This document shows, piece by piece, positions 1-7,684 of a stretch of 64,000 bases of DNA. A model generated the notes under the pieces. That model did not search any database. It was not told where the DNA came from and saw nothing but the letters and a program-made list of their open reading frames with translations. Numbering within the stretch: the stretch's first letter is position 1; every line of letters starts with the position of its first letter. The position numbers were made by a program, and so were the translations under genes. This DNA comes from Roseococcus microcysteis (GTDB lineage: Bacteria > Pseudomonadota > Alphaproteobacteria > Acetobacterales > Acetobacteraceae): NCBI RefSeq assembly GCF_014764365.1, contig NZ_CP061718.1, positions 2,930,501 through 2,994,500 of the forward strand, written 5' to 3'.

Positions 1-1094
1 CGCGCCAGCACGCCGATCTCGGTCACGGCCAGCGCCACCAGCGCGGCCAGGGCCGGGTAGGTGGGCAGGACGTAGTGGGGAAGCTTGGTGGCGACGATCT
101 CGAAGATCAGCCACATCGGCACCACGAGGCAGAGCAGCACCACGACCTCGCGCCGCCGCCGCTCGGCCCAGATCCAGGGCAGCAGGGCGGCCAGCAGGGA
201 GGCTGCCGGCCAGAAGGTGACCCAGACCAAAGCCAGGTAGAAGCCCGGCGGTCCGCCATGGCCCTGATGGGCGTCGGCCACCTTGCCCAGCGCGTTCCAG
301 CCCAGCGCGGTGGCGAAGAAGGCGCCCTCGGTGCGGATGGTGATGGCGATGTACCAGGGCAGGGCGATGGCCAGCAGCAGCAGCACCCCCGGCCACGGGC
401 GCAGGGCACCCAGCCAGCGCACGCCCCGCGCCGGCAGGCAAAGCGCCACGGCGGCCACCGCGACCACCAGCAGCCCGATGGGCCCCTTGATCATGCTGCT
501 GACGCCGAGCGCCCCCCAGAACAGCCAGGGCAGCCAGGTGGCGCGCAGCTTCATGGGGTCGAGGAAGGCGCGGAACAGCACGCCTGTCGCCGCCATGACG
601 GTGGCAAACAGGACGGCATCGGTCTTGGCGATGCGGGCCTCCACCCCCAGCAGCAGCGTCACCCCCATCAGCGCGCCCGCCAGCAGCGCCGCCCGCCGCC
701 CGATCAACGGCAGGAAGGCCCACCAGGTCAGCACCGTGCCCGTCACGGCGCCGATCAGCGAGGGGATGCGATAGACGCCGATGGGCGCGGCATCGCCCTG
801 GCCGCTCAGATGCACCGCCGCCGCTTGCAGCCAGTAGATACCGGCGGGCTGCTTGTGCCGCGGCTCGTCCTGGTTGCGGATGTCGATATAGTCGCCGCTG
901 GCCACCATCTGGCGTGTGGCCAGGGTGTAGCGTCCTTCGTCGCGGTCGGTGGGCGGCAGGGTGGCATAGCCGGGCAGGAAGGCGCCCGCCGCCACCAGCC
1001 CCACCAGCAAGGCGGCGCGCAGAGGCGCACGGCTGGCCCAGGCGATCAGCTTCAGTGCGGCCGCGATTGTGGCCGCCACGATTCGTTCCAGCAT
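1..1094 (-). CDS. ArnT/PMT-family membrane glycosyltransferase (GT39-like), C-terminus cut by window edge
   Basis: The reading frame runs from an ATG at 1094 leftward off the window, so about 364 N-terminal residues are seen and the C-terminus is missing. The first membrane segment is at about residues 26-42. It is followed by DRDEGRY (residues 50-56), MVASGDY and [10 protein letters not shown], the periplasmic loop signature of ArnT/PMT-type glycosyltransferases with their catalytic Asp. Further hydrophobic segments follow throughout. Such enzymes move a sugar from a polyprenyl-phosphate donor to lipid A or another cell-envelope acceptor on the periplasmic side. The acceptor cannot be told from the sequence. 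It is transcribed divergently from rpmJ. Confidence 0.8.
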   Translation of the reverse strand, partial: MLERIVAATIAAALKLIAWASRAPLRAALLVGLVAAGAFLPGYATLPPTDRDEGRYTLATRQMVASGDYIDIRNQDEPRHKQPAGIYWLQAAAVHLSGQGDAAPIGVYRIPSLIGAVTGTVLTWWAFLPLIGRRAALLAGALMGVTLLLGVEARIAKTDAVLFATVMAATGVLFRAFLDPMKLRATWLPWLFWGALGVSSMIKGPIGLLVVAVAAVALCLPARGVRWLGALRPWPGVLLLLAIALPWYIAITIRTEGAFFATALGWNALGKVADAHQGHGGPPGFYLALVWVTFWPAASLLAALLPWIWAERRRREVVVLLCLVVPMWLIFEIVATKLPHYVLPTYPALAALVALAVTEIGVLA

Positions 1095-1198
1095 CCGGTC
1101 ATCAAGCGCGGCCCGAAGTCGGGAGGGCCCGCGGCATCCTTCCAAGGCGGGGGAGGGGCCGCATGGGAGCGCCAGACGGTCCGGTGGGTGGTCCTAGC

Positions 1199-1258
1199 GC
1201 GGCGGCAGCCGCGCGGGAAGAGATGGTTGCGGCGGCAGCCGCGCGGGAAGGGATGGTG
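1199..1258. repeat. Two tandem 30-bp units upstream of rpmJ
   Basis: Units 1199-1228 and 1229-1258 match at about 28 of 30 positions. Each starts GCGGCGGCAGCCGCGCGGGA. They lie in the divergent gap (1095-1361) between the glycosyltransferase and rpmJ. Each unit contains a short GC palindrome. The gap shows no other feature I can support. Confidence 0.6.
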
Positions 1259-1361
1259 GCGGGAGTTGACTCCAACCACCCCTCCCGCCTATCTGCCGCA
1301 TCCCGGTGCGAGGGCTTCCTTCGCGCCGCCCTGTTTCCGTTTGCCGAGTGGGTCCCGTGCC

Positions 1362-1487
1362 ATGAAAATCCGCAACAGCCTGAAGTCCGCCAAGTTGCGG
1401 GACAAGAACTGCGTGGTCGTGCGTCGCCGCGGTCGCCTGTATGTCCTCAACAAGAAGAACCCGCGGATGAAGGCCCGCCAGGGCTGA
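1362..1487 (+). CDS. rpmJ: 50S ribosomal protein L36, zinc-free type
   Basis: This 41-residue basic protein (begins [17 protein letters not shown], ends MKARQG) is the smallest protein of the large ribosomal subunit and binds 23S rRNA. It lacks the C-X2-C...C-X4-H zinc ribbon of the classical L36. Only one Cys is visible, as in the C-minus (YkgO-like) form that is usual in alphaproteobacteria. The ATG at 1362 gives the family's normal length; the longer upstream extension in this frame is non-coding. The gene stands alone, with an intrinsic terminator starting 35 nt downstream. Confidence 0.95.
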   Translation: MKIRNSLKSAKLRDKNCVVVRRRGRLYVLNKKNPRMKARQG

Positions 1488-1522
1488 ACTTGCACGGCCT
1501 CCGGGCCTTGCGATGACAAGAC

Positions 1523-1557
1523 AGCGCCGCTGGGGAAGCCCGGCGGCGCTTTCTTGT
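1523..1557 (+). terminator. Intrinsic terminator of rpmJ
   Basis: An 8-bp perfect stem AGCGCCGC / GCGGCGCT (1523-1530 with 1543-1550) closes a 12-nt loop and is followed by the T-rich TTCTTGTTT. It lies 35 nt after the rpmJ stop. Confidence 0.85.
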
Positions 1558-1621
1558 TTGCAACCATCATCTCCGGCGGCGGTTCTCCTGGCATCGGCAT
1601 TCACCGAACAGGAGACCGAAC

Positions 1622-2377
1622 ATGCGAACTCTTTGGATCGCCGGCCTCGGGGCCGTTCTCATCAGCGGCGGCGTGGCCGCGCAGGGCATGACCTCGCCCC
1701 ATGGCACCGGCGTGGACCGGCATGGCGCCGCCATGCCGCGCGCGACCGAAAGCCCCTTCCAGCGCCAGCCGGGCGATGCGCCCGACAACACGCTGCGCGG
1801 CCAGGACCCCCGTCTGACGCAGGGCCGCCTGCCGACCGGGCAGAATACGAACCAGCCCGCGCCGATTCCGCCGGGCCTGCAGGCTTCGCCCAACCAGCAG
1901 ACGCCTGACCGCACGCTGGAAGCGCAGGATCCGCGGCTGCAGCAGCAGCGTGGCACCTCTCGCCAGAATGTCACGGGCGGTTCCGGCCCGGGTGGGCGCG
2001 CTGATGCCATGCCGCGTCGCCAGGCGGCCGGCGGCACTGCCGGCGCGCATGGCCGCACCGATGCGCCCCGCAACCCCGCCGACCGCGCCTATATGGGCGG
2101 TGGCATGATCCTGGAAAACGGCCGCCCTGTGCCGCTGCCGGGTGATGCGCCAGGCATGGCGTCCGACTTCCGTGCCGATGGCGTGCCGCAGTCCACCGCA
2201 AGGGGTGGCCGCATGGGCGCCACGGGCATGGGCGACATGGCGCCGGACGGGCATCGCTCGCCGCAGACCAATGTCGGCCAGACCGGCATTCGCGACCAAG
2301 GCATGGTGGGCACGCCGCAGGGCGCCTTCCCCTCCAACCCTGGCACGCCGGGCGGCCGCGTCCCGGTCGGCAACTGA
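1622..2377 (+). CDS. Secreted Gly/Pro/Gln-rich protein with an internal repeat, function unknown
   Basis: I do not recognise this 251-residue protein. Residues 1-20 form a Sec signal peptide (MRT, then a hydrophobic core ending VAAQ), so it is probably exported. The rest is low-complexity and likely disordered, rich in Gly, Pro, Arg, Gln and Met. A motif of about 14 residues occurs twice: PDNTLRGQDPRL near residue 54 and PDRTLEAQDPRL near residue 96. There are no Cys, no lipobox and no catalytic motif. The ATG at 1622 follows ACAGGAG at suitable distance. It is a single-gene unit with a strong terminator 50 nt downstream. Confidence 0.6.
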   Translation: MRTLWIAGLGAVLISGGVAAQGMTSPHGTGVDRHGAAMPRATESPFQRQPGDAPDNTLRGQDPRLTQGRLPTGQNTNQPAPIPPGLQASPNQQTPDRTLEAQDPRLQQQRGTSRQNVTGGSGPGGRADAMPRRQAAGGTAGAHGRTDAPRNPADRAYMGGGMILENGRPVPLPGDAPGMASDFRADGVPQSTARGGRMGATGMGDMAPDGHRSPQTNVGQTGIRDQGMVGTPQGAFPSNPGTPGGRVPVGN

Positions 2378-2381
2378 TCCG

Positions 2382-3185
2382 ATGCCCCGGCCTACTCTTC
2401 CGGCCGGGACGACGGATGATGCATTGGGCCGCGCACCCGCAGGGGTGCGCGGCCTTTTGCTGCCCGGCGCCCTGTTGGGCTTTGGGTTGGGAGGCTTCTT
2501 CGATGGCATCCTCCTCCACCAGATCCTCCAATGGCATCATCTGCTCAGCCAGTTGGAAGGCGAAGCCTTCATGGACCTGCGCACCCAGGTTTTGGCGGAC
2601 GGGCTGTTCCATGCCGTGATGTATGTGCTGGCCGCGCTTGGCCTCTGGCTGCTGTGGCGCCGCCGTTCGGCCTTGCCCCGGGTCGGTGCGCGGGGCCTGC
2701 TCTGGGGCGGTGCGCTACTGGGCTTCGGTGTCTGGCATCTGATGGATGCCGTATTCGTGCATTGGCTTCTGGGGCTGCACCGCATTCGTGTGGATGTGGC
2801 CAACCCGTTGCCGTGGGACCTCGGCTGGGCCATCGCCTTCGGGGTGCTGCCCGTGATGGCGGCCTCTTTCCTCCTGCGCCGGCCGCGCCGGGGCGGTGCC
2901 GCGCCCGTGGCGCTGGTGCTCGCCGTCCTCCTGGCCGGTCCGGCGGCGGCCTTTCCCTGGGGGCAGGACCGGCAAGTGGTGGCGGTCTTCGCCTCCGGTG
3001 CGGACGCGTTCGGCGCGGCGGCGGCGCTGGAGGCCAACCTGGTCTGGTCCGACGCCTCGGGACAGGTCTGGGTGATGGACCTGCCACGCCCCCGCCAGGC
3101 CTGGCGCCTCTATGGGCAGGGCGCCCTGCTGGTGGGGGGACCGGGCCTGCCGGCAGGGTGCCTGGGCTTCTCGCGCCCCTCCTGA
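2382..3185 (+). CDS. DUF2243 integral membrane protein with an extra C-terminal domain
   Basis: The DUF2243 hallmark GLGGFFDGILLHQILQWHH is present, and a second half-repeat (LLGFGVWHLMDAVFVHWLLG) indicates two similar pairs of helices. Four or five membrane segments cover about residues 25-200. Function of the family is unknown; its conserved His and Asp suggest metal or haem contact (inference). After a further hydrophobic stretch ending AGPAAA there is a soluble tail of about 80 residues not typical of the family. The start is uncertain: ATG 2382 lies before a perfect terminator hairpin (2427-2458), whereas TTG 2457, directly after it, would still keep the whole conserved core. Confidence 0.75.
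   Translation: MPRPTLPAGTTDDALGRAPAGVRGLLLPGALLGFGLGGFFDGILLHQILQWHHLLSQLEGEAFMDLRTQVLADGLFHAVMYVLAALGLWLLWRRRSALPRVGARGLLWGGALLGFGVWHLMDAVFVHWLLGLHRIRVDVANPLPWDLGWAIAFGVLPVMAASFLLRRPRRGGAAPVALVLAVLLAGPAAAFPWGQDRQVVAVFASGADAFGAAAALEANLVWSDASGQVWVMDLPRPRQAWRLYGQGALLVGGPGLPAGCLGFSRPS
2427..2458 (+). terminator. Perfect 12-bp intrinsic terminator inside the DUF2243 leader
   Basis: GGCCGCGCACCC (2427-2438) pairs without mismatch with GGGTGCGCGGCC (2443-2454) around a GCAG loop, followed by TTTT. It lies 50 nt beyond the stop of the secreted-protein gene, which it should terminate. It also overlaps the first codons of the DUF2243 gene if that gene starts at 2382. A second hairpin (CCCGGCC/GGCCGGG, about 2385-2407) precedes it. 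Confidence 0.8.
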
Positions 3186-3265
3186 ATCCCTGATCGCGCA
3201 GTTGCGCCTTGCGGCGGGCGGGGTGCGACGACATGTTGCGGCTGGACGTTTCGCGGACAGCCAGC

Positions 3266-4705
3266 ATGATCAGCCTGCCAGAGCCCAAGCCCGAGATCCT
3301 TGCGCGCCGCGCCTCCATCCTCGCGGATCTGGCGCGGCTGTTGCCGGCGGATGCCGTGATCGGCGAGGAGATCCGCCTGCGCCCCTACGAGACGGACGGG
3401 CTCTCGGCCTATCGCCAGATGCCGCTCGCCGTCGTGCTGCCCCGCACCACGCAGGAGGTGGCGGAGGTGCTGCGGTACTGCCACGCCAACGAAATCCGCG
3501 TTGTGCCGCGCGGCGCGGGAACCAGTCTCTCCGGCGGGGCGCTGCCGCTGGCCGATGCGGTGGTCATCGGCCTCATGCGCATGAACCGCATCCGCGAGAT
3601 CAATTTCGAGGATCGCTACGCCGTCGTCGAGGCGGGTGTGACCAATATCGGCATCACCAAGGCCGTGGAGGGGGAGGGCTTCTTCTACGCCCCCGACCCC
3701 TCCAGCCAGCTTGCCTGCATGATCGGCGGGAATGTGATGATGAACAGCGGCGGGGCGCATTGCCTGAAATATGGCGTGACCGCCAACAACCTGCTGGGCG
3801 TCACCTTCGTCACCATCGAGGGCGAGGTGGTGGAGATCGGCGGCACGCATCTGGACGCCGCGGGCTATGACTGGCTTGGCCTCATCACCGGCAGCGAGGG
3901 GCAGCTCGGCATGGTGACCGAGGTCACCGTCCGCATCCTGCGCGGCCCCGAGGGCGCGCGCGCCATGCTGGCCGCCTTCGACAGTGTCGAGGTGGCGGGC
4001 AAGGCGGTGGACGCCATCATCGGCGCGGGCGTGATCCCGGTGGCACTCGAATTCATGGACAAGCCCTGCATCCATGCCTGCGAGGCCTTCGCCCATGCCG
4101 GCTATCCGCTGGACGCCGAGGCCATGCTCATCATCGAGGTGGAGGGCAGCCAGGCCGAGCAGGACATGCTGCTGGGCCGCATCCGCGACATCTGCGCGCA
4201 GTTCAAGCCCATCTCCATGAAGCTGGCCGAAAGCGCGGAGCAGTCGCTCGCCATCTGGAAGGGCCGCAAGGGCGCCTTCGGGGCGGTGGGGCGCATCAGT
4301 CCGGATTATCTCTGCATGGACGGCACCATCCCGACGGGCGAGCTGCCCTTCGTGCTGCGCCGCATCGGCGAGATGAGCACCCAATATGGGCTGGGCGTGG
4401 CCAATGTGTTCCACGCGGGCGACGGCAACCTGCACCCGCTCATCATGTTCGACGCGAACGACCCCGAGAGCTTCCGCAAGGCCGAGGCCTTCGGCGCCGA
4501 CATCCTGAAGCTCTGCGTCGAGGTGGGCGGCTGCCTGACCGGCGAGCATGGCGTGGGCGTGGAAAAGCGCGACCTGATGACGGCGCAGTTCACCGCGCGC
4601 GAACTGGACCTGCAGCGCGACATCAAATCCGCCTTCGACCCCGGCTGGCTGCTGAACACGGCCAAGGTTTTTCCCCTCGAGGGCAATGCGAGGATCGCCG
4701 CTTGA
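3266..4705 (+). CDS. glcD: Glycolate oxidase FAD-binding subunit GlcD
   Basis: GlcD is the flavin subunit of membrane-associated glycolate oxidase (glycolate to glyoxylate). The protein has about 479 residues, the family norm. The PCMH-type FAD site is visible as RGAGTSLSGGALPL, followed by APDPSSQLACMIGGN and NSGGAHCLKYG. The C-terminal FAD-oxidase domain carries VFHAGDGNLHPL and GEHGVGVEK. I chose ATG 3266 (MISLPEPK) because the conserved region begins soon after; ATG 3233 and 3209 are in-frame alternatives. The stop overlaps the TTG start of glcE by 4 nt (TTGA), so the two are translationally coupled. Confidence 0.93.
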   Translation: MISLPEPKPEILARRASILADLARLLPADAVIGEEIRLRPYETDGLSAYRQMPLAVVLPRTTQEVAEVLRYCHANEIRVVPRGAGTSLSGGALPLADAVVIGLMRMNRIREINFEDRYAVVEAGVTNIGITKAVEGEGFFYAPDPSSQLACMIGGNVMMNSGGAHCLKYGVTANNLLGVTFVTIEGEVVEIGGTHLDAAGYDWLGLITGSEGQLGMVTEVTVRILRGPEGARAMLAAFDSVEVAGKAVDAIIGAGVIPVALEFMDKPCIHACEAFAHAGYPLDAEAMLIIEVEGSQAEQDMLLGRIRDICAQFKPISMKLAESAEQSLAIWKGRKGAFGAVGRISPDYLCMDGTIPTGELPFVLRRIGEMSTQYGLGVANVFHAGDGNLHPLIMFDANDPESFRKAEAFGADILKLCVEVGGCLTGEHGVGVEKRDLMTAQFTARELDLQRDIKSAFDPGWLLNTAKVFPLEGNARIAA

Positions 4706-5871
4706 TCGCGCCGGGTGATGAAGCGGGCGTGGCCGAGGCCGTCCGCGCCGCCCATGCGGCGCGGGAGCCGCTGGCCATCGAGGGGCGTGGCACCAAGCGC
4801 GCCATGCTGCGGCCGGTGCAGGCCGCGCGCACCCTGTCCACGCGCGGGCTGACGGGCATCACGCTGTACCGCCCGACCGAGCTGGTGATTTCCGCCCGCG
4901 CCGGCACGCCCATCCCTGAGATCGAGGCCGCGCTCGCCGAGCACAACCAGCAGCTCATCGCCGAACCGCCCGATACGCGCGCCCTGTTCGGCGTGGAGGA
5001 ACCCGCCACGCTGGGCGGCGTGGTGGGCGCCAATCTCAGCGGCCCGCGCCGCATCACCTGGGGCGCCATGCGCGACCATGTGCTGGGCATCCGCGCCGTG
5101 AACGGCACGGGCGAGGTGTTCCGGTCCGGCGGGCGCGTGCTCAAGAACGTGACGGGCCTCGATCTGTGCAAGCTGCTGACCGGCGCGCATGGCACGCTGG
5201 GCGTGCTCACCGAGATCACGCTGAAGGTGCTGCCGCGCGGTGAATCCTCCGGCAGCCTGGTGCTGCGCGTGGCGGATATCGCTTCCGGCGTGCGGGCCTT
5301 GAGCGCGGCGCTGGGCACGCCCTATGGCGTCAGCGGCGCGGCCCTGCTGCCCGAGGGCCATGGCGCGATGCAGGGCTGCCTCGCCATCGCGCGCATCGAG
5401 GATTTCGCCGAAAGCGTGACCTACCGGCTGGACCGGCTGCGCGCGGAACTCGCCGCCCATGGCGAGGCTGCGCTGCTGGGCCGCGAGGCGTCCGAGGCGC
5501 TGTGGCGCGACATCCGTGACGCCGCGCCGCTGAACCCCGCGCCGGAGGAGGCGGTGTGGCGCCTCTCCCTGGCACCCTCCCGCGCGCCCGCCGCCTGCGC
5601 CGCGCTGCGCCAGGCCTTTGACGCGAAGCTGCTGCTGGACTGGGGTGGCGGCCTCGTCTGGGTGGCGGGCCCGGCGACCGAGGCCGCGCATGGCGCCGTC
5701 ATGCAGGCCGCCGCCGGCGGCAGCTTCACCCTGTTCCGCGGGCCCGACGCGCTGCGCGCCGCGGTTCCCGTCCTTCCCGCCGAGCCCCTGCCCCTCGCCG
5801 CCATCGGCGCGCGGGTGAAATCGGTGCTCGACCCCGCCGGCATTCTCAACCCCGGGCGCCTGCGCGCCTGA
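4702..5871 (+). CDS. glcE: Glycolate oxidase FAD-binding subunit GlcE
   Basis: This 389-residue second FAD-binding subunit of glycolate oxidase starts at TTG 4702, overlapping the glcD stop. The N-terminal half is a PCMH FAD-binding fold (EGRGTKRAML, STRGLTGI, EPPDTRALFGVEEPATLGG, then SGGRVLKNVTGLDLCKL). The C-terminus DPAGILNPGRL is the usual end of this subunit. It is shorter than GlcD because it lacks a full FAD-oxidase C domain, as expected. It sits third-from-last in the glc operon, 18 nt before a small membrane protein gene. Confidence 0.92.
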   Translation: MIAPGDEAGVAEAVRAAHAAREPLAIEGRGTKRAMLRPVQAARTLSTRGLTGITLYRPTELVISARAGTPIPEIEAALAEHNQQLIAEPPDTRALFGVEEPATLGGVVGANLSGPRRITWGAMRDHVLGIRAVNGTGEVFRSGGRVLKNVTGLDLCKLLTGAHGTLGVLTEITLKVLPRGESSGSLVLRVADIASGVRALSAALGTPYGVSGAALLPEGHGAMQGCLAIARIEDFAESVTYRLDRLRAELAAHGEAALLGREASEALWRDIRDAAPLNPAPEEAVWRLSLAPSRAPAACAALRQAFDAKLLLDWGGGLVWVAGPATEAAHGAVMQAAAGGSFTLFRGPDALRAAVPVLPAEPLPLAAIGARVKSVLDPAGILNPGRLRA

Positions 5872-5889
5872 GCCCTAGGAGAGACGAGC

Positions 5890-6312
5890 ATGGGTTCCCT
5901 GGCTGATGGCCTGGCGCTGCTGGCGCTGGTGCTGGTGAGCGCGATCTACATCGCCGCCTTCTTCGACGAGGTGGACCCGGACTGGGCCACGCGCTCGCTG
6001 AAGGAGCGGGTGCTGGCCATGCCGGTGCTGACCGGCGTGCTCATTGCCGTCTGGCTCATCGCGCTGCTGGGCGGCGCGTCCTGGCCCGGGCAGCTCGCCA
6101 CCTGGGTGGCGGGCTGGAGCTTCATGGCCGTGCTGATGATCGCCGCCGTGCTGGGCGCGATGGTGGCGGTGGTGGGGCTTGGCCTGCTGCTGCGGCTGCG
6201 CTTCTCCGGCCCCGCGCTGGCGCTGCCGCGCCAGGTGGCGGCCGCGCAGCTGGGCCTCGCGCTGGTGCTGGTGGGTGTCGGCATGGCGCAGGCGGGAATC
6301 GGGAGTCACTGA
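5890..6312 (+). CDS. Small four-helix membrane protein between glcE and glcF, function unknown
   Basis: This 140-residue, very hydrophobic protein has about four membrane segments (roughly residues 8-26, 43-60, 70-100 and 115-135). A polar loop FFDEVDPDWATRSLKERV lies between helices 1 and 2. I recognise no family. It starts at ATG 5890 after AGGAGAG and ends 3 nt before the glcF start, so it is clearly co-transcribed and co-translated with the glycolate oxidase subunits. A membrane-anchor or quinone-side subunit for GlcDEF is a reasonable inference, because GlcF needs a membrane electron acceptor. A glycolate carrier is less likely at this size. Confidence 0.75.
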   Translation: MGSLADGLALLALVLVSAIYIAAFFDEVDPDWATRSLKERVLAMPVLTGVLIAVWLIALLGGASWPGQLATWVAGWSFMAVLMIAAVLGAMVAVVGLGLLLRLRFSGPALALPRQVAAAQLGLALVLVGVGMAQAGIGSH

Positions 6313-6315
6313 ACC

Positions 6316-7611
6316 TTGCAGACCAGCTTCACCGCCGAGCAGCTCCGCGACCCCGACACCGCGGAGAGCAACAAGATCCTCCGCAGCTGCGTGCATTGCG
6401 GCATGTGCACCGCCACATGCCCGACCTTCCTGCTGCTGGGCGATGAGCTGGACAGCCCCAGGGGCCGCATCTACCTCATCAAGGACATGCTGGAGAACAA
6501 CCGGCCCGCGACCGAGCTGGAAGCCCGGCATGTGGACCGCTGCCTCTCCTGCCTGTCCTGCATGACGACCTGCCCCTCGGGCGTGCACTACATGCACCTG
6601 GTGGACCATGCGCGCCGCCACATCGAGGAGACCTACACCAGGCCCTTCCCCGAACGCATGCTGCGCCGCGTGCTGGGCGCGGTGCTGCCGCGGCCGGGCC
6701 TGTTCCGCGCCGCACTCACGGCGGCGCGGCTGGCGCGGCCTTTGGGTGCGCTGGTGCCGGGCCAGTCGCTGACGGCGCAGCGCCTGCGCGCCATGCTGAA
6801 GCTGGCGCCCGCCTCGCTGCCGGCGAAAAGCGCCGCGCAGGAAGCACAGGTGCATCGCGCCGAAGGCACGCGCCGCGGCCGCGTGGGGCTGCTGACCGGA
6901 TGCGCCCAGAAGGTGCTGAACCCCACCATCAACGAGGCCACCATCCGCCTGCTGACGCGCATGGGCCTGGACGTCGTCATCACCCCGGGCCAGGGCTGCT
7001 GCGGCGCGCTGACGCATCACATGGGCCAGCACGACCCCGCCATGGCCGCCGCCCGCGCCAACATCGCGGCCTGGGGCGCCGAGATGGCGGGCGAGGGGCT
7101 GGATGCCATCGTGGTGAACACCTCGGGCTGCGGCACCACCATCAAGGATTACGGCTTCATGTTCCGTGCGGAGCCCGAGGCCGAGGCCGCCGCCCGCGTT
7201 TCGGCGCTGGCCATGGACGTGACCGAGGTGCTGGAGAAATTCGGCTACGCCCCCACGCGCGAGGCGCCGGGGCTGACGGTGGCCTACCACTCCGCCTGCT
7301 CGCTCCAGCACGGCCAGAAGATCACGGCGCTGCCCAAGCAACTGCTCACCCGCGCCGGCTTCACGGTGAAGGAGCCGGCCGAGGGTCATATCTGCTGCGG
7401 CAGCGCGGGCACCTACAATCTGATGCAGCCTGAGATCGCGGGGCAGCTGCGCGCGCGCAAGCTGGAGAACATCCAGCGCACGCGCCCCGACCTCATCGCC
7501 GCCGGCAATATCGGCTGCATGACGCAGCTGGGGGGCGATACGCTGCCCGTGGTGCACACCGTCGAACTGCTGGACTGGATGGCGGGCGGGCCGAAGCCGG
7601 CCTCGCTCTGA
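6316..7611 (+). CDS. glcF: Glycolate oxidase iron-sulfur subunit GlcF
   Basis: GlcF passes electrons from the flavin subunits to the membrane acceptor. Two 4Fe-4S motifs are at the N-terminus: CVHCGMCTATCP (about residues 25-36) and CLSCLSCMTTCPSGV (about 76-90). Two CCG domains follow, with QGCCGALTHHMGQ and HICCGSAGTYNLMQP, and YHSACSLQHGQKI between them. The length of 431 residues is slightly above the E. coli protein. The start is TTG at 6316, 3 nt after the previous stop. It is the last gene of the glc operon. Confidence 0.94.
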   Translation: MQTSFTAEQLRDPDTAESNKILRSCVHCGMCTATCPTFLLLGDELDSPRGRIYLIKDMLENNRPATELEARHVDRCLSCLSCMTTCPSGVHYMHLVDHARRHIEETYTRPFPERMLRRVLGAVLPRPGLFRAALTAARLARPLGALVPGQSLTAQRLRAMLKLAPASLPAKSAAQEAQVHRAEGTRRGRVGLLTGCAQKVLNPTINEATIRLLTRMGLDVVITPGQGCCGALTHHMGQHDPAMAAARANIAAWGAEMAGEGLDAIVVNTSGCGTTIKDYGFMFRAEPEAEAAARVSALAMDVTEVLEKFGYAPTREAPGLTVAYHSACSLQHGQKITALPKQLLTRAGFTVKEPAEGHICCGSAGTYNLMQPEIAGQLRARKLENIQRTRPDLIAAGNIGCMTQLGGDTLPVVHTVELLDWMAGGPKPASL

Positions 7612-7652
7612 ACGCCGCGCCAGGCATGGACGGCGCGCACGGGCCGCGCCAA

Positions 7653-7678
7653 TCTCCCGTAAAGTCCATCACGGGAGA
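7653..7678 (+). promoter_or_regulatory. Hairpin covering the ribosome binding site of the TctC gene
   Basis: TCTCCCGT (7653-7660) pairs perfectly with ACGGGAGA (7671-7678) over a 10-nt loop. The right arm contains the purine-rich Shine-Dalgarno sequence used by the ATG at 7685. If it forms in the mRNA it would hold translation low until it opens. No T-run follows, so it is not a simple terminator of glcF. Confidence 0.45.
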
Positions 7679-7684
7679 GAAACC

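Noticed and set aside
75-1487. A 470-codon open frame on the plus strand across the glycosyltransferase
   Set aside because: It runs antisense to a well-supported membrane glycosyltransferase and only its last 41 codons (rpmJ) make sense. Its Gln/His/Gly-rich translation is typical of antisense frames in GC-rich DNA.
3110-7557. Several antisense frames over the glycolate oxidase genes
   Set aside because: High-GC shadow frames; glcD, glcE and glcF are unambiguous on the plus strand.
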